64,000 nucleotides of DNA from Proteiniclasticum aestuarii (GTDB lineage Bacteria > Bacillota > Clostridia > Clostridiales > Clostridiaceae). Shown here piece by piece: positions 63,488 through 64,000 of this stretch. A program made the position numbers and the translations under genes. The stretch spans positions 1 through 64,000 of the forward strand of contig NZ_JAFNJU010000008.1 of the NCBI RefSeq assembly GCF_017368455.1, read 5' to 3'. The notes beneath the pieces are model-generated. The model saw only the letters and a program-made list of their open reading frames with translations, was not told the DNA's origin and searched no databases. Every line of letters starts with the position of its first letter. Position 1 is the stretch's first letter.

Positions 63488-63740
63488 ACTCCATGCATCT
63501 CCTGTTGTAAACTTATACTCTACTTCTTATTCTATCGGATATAACCAGACTATACTGTACTTTCCATGTATTATTTTTCTGATTCACTACTTCTTTCATG
63601 CTCAATTCCTTTGAATTTATCCTTTACCACCGGATGACTTTGATATATTCTAGTACTAACTGAAATGAATCTGTAGTATGGGATATCACATCCTATGGTT
63701 CTACAAACTTCACTGCTGCTGTCAACGGAGGAATTTTCTT
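63488..63740. other. Divergent intergenic region
   Basis: AT-rich region between the AbrB-type and EamA genes; holds no gene. A GGAGG box 9 bases before ATG 63741 belongs to the EamA gene. Confidence 0.5.
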
Positions 63741-64000
63741 ATGACGCAACGTCCCAGCGCCATCTTTTATGCAGTGCTTGCTGCAGCTCTTTATGCCATC
63801 TCTTCACCTGTTTCAAAACTTCTTCTGGTGGAGGTTCCCCCCACCATGATGGCTGCCCTTCTTTATCTTGGTGCAGGCATCGGCATGTCTCTCATCGCTT
63901 TCTACCGGTACAGGCGGGGAAAGCTGAAAGAAGAGATGCGGCTCACAAAAAAAGAGCTTCCCTATACTGTGGGCATGATTGTCCTGGATATTCTGGCTCC
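63741..64000 (+). CDS. EamA-family (DMT) transporter, cut by window end
   Basis: 86 complete codons from ATG 63741 (GGAGG 9 bases upstream) and open at the window edge. Helices: AIFYAVLAAALYAISSPVSKLLL and AALLYLGAGIGMSLIAFY, then KELPYTVGMIVLDILA, typical of the first EamA repeat of 10-helix drug/metabolite exporters (YAIssP-SK-LL signature). The rest lies outside the window; the substrate is unknown. Confidence 0.85.
   Translation, partial: MTQRPSAIFYAVLAAALYAISSPVSKLLLVEVPPTMMAALLYLGAGIGMSLIAFYRYRRGKLKEEMRLTKKELPYTVGMIVLDILA

Overview
The window looks like a chromosomal segment of a moderate-G+C Bacillota, most probably an anaerobic or fermentative member of Clostridia. Reasons: strong AGGAGG-type ribosome binding sites throughout, frequent TTG and GTG starts, a pyr operon in Bacillus order (pyrB-C-carA-carB-K-D-F-E) with a PyrR-type leader, a type 1B PyrD with PyrK, citrate lyase plus malic enzyme, a guanine-class riboswitch, and families common in Clostridia (DUF1576, DUF1893, NusG domain II). 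I cannot name the genus. No rRNA, tRNA or CRISPR array was seen.

Layout. 1-316: broken edge of an ISLre2-type transposase. 0.7-4.5 kb: BCCT transporter, quinone-reductase-like dehydrogenase, flavin-binding PNPOx-like protein. 4.6-9.4 kb: beta-glucuronide module (GPH symporter, UidA, AraC-type regulator). 9.7-12.2 kb: an unrecognised four-gene envelope operon. 12.4-20.7 kb: lipocalin and membrane hydrolase pair, two-component system, cardiolipin synthase, YciI protein, frameshifted esterase. 20.8-28.8 kb: DUF1576 membrane protein with a small partner, membrane-anchored XRE regulator with rhomboid protease, NusG-II protein, TrmO, M19 dipeptidase, ECF S component with DUF1893. 29-33 kb: citDEF and malic enzyme. 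33-43 kb: oxamate carbamoyltransferase (allFGH-like) operon with an ankyrin-TPR protein and an NCS2-type permease, divergent PucR regulator, carbamate kinase. 43.2-44.9 kb: tandem guanine plus PRPP-type (ykkC) riboswitch in front of a guanine/hypoxanthine permease. 45-52.7 kb: decayed gamma-glutamylcyclotransferase genes, RelBE toxin-antitoxin, ferredoxin-type aldo/keto reductase, signal peptidase, MerR-RDD fusion and several small membrane proteins. 52.8-62.4 kb: complete UMP operon. 62.4-64 kb: AbrB-type membrane protein and a truncated EamA transporter.

How the parts fit. The 33-45 kb block reads as purine/ureide salvage for energy: import, phosphorolysis of oxalurate to oxamate and carbamoyl phosphate (AllFGH), and ATP formation by carbamate kinase, under PucR. 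Next to it, citrate lyase and malic enzyme could turn citrate into acetate and pyruvate, but the citrate lyase ligase and maturation genes (citC, citX, citG) and a citrate carrier are not here. The permease leader senses both a purine base and, by homology, PRPP; the pyr leader carries a PyrR site and a hairpin that covers the pyrB ribosome binding site and is followed by a U-run. Nucleotide supply is thus controlled at the RNA level at two places in the window.
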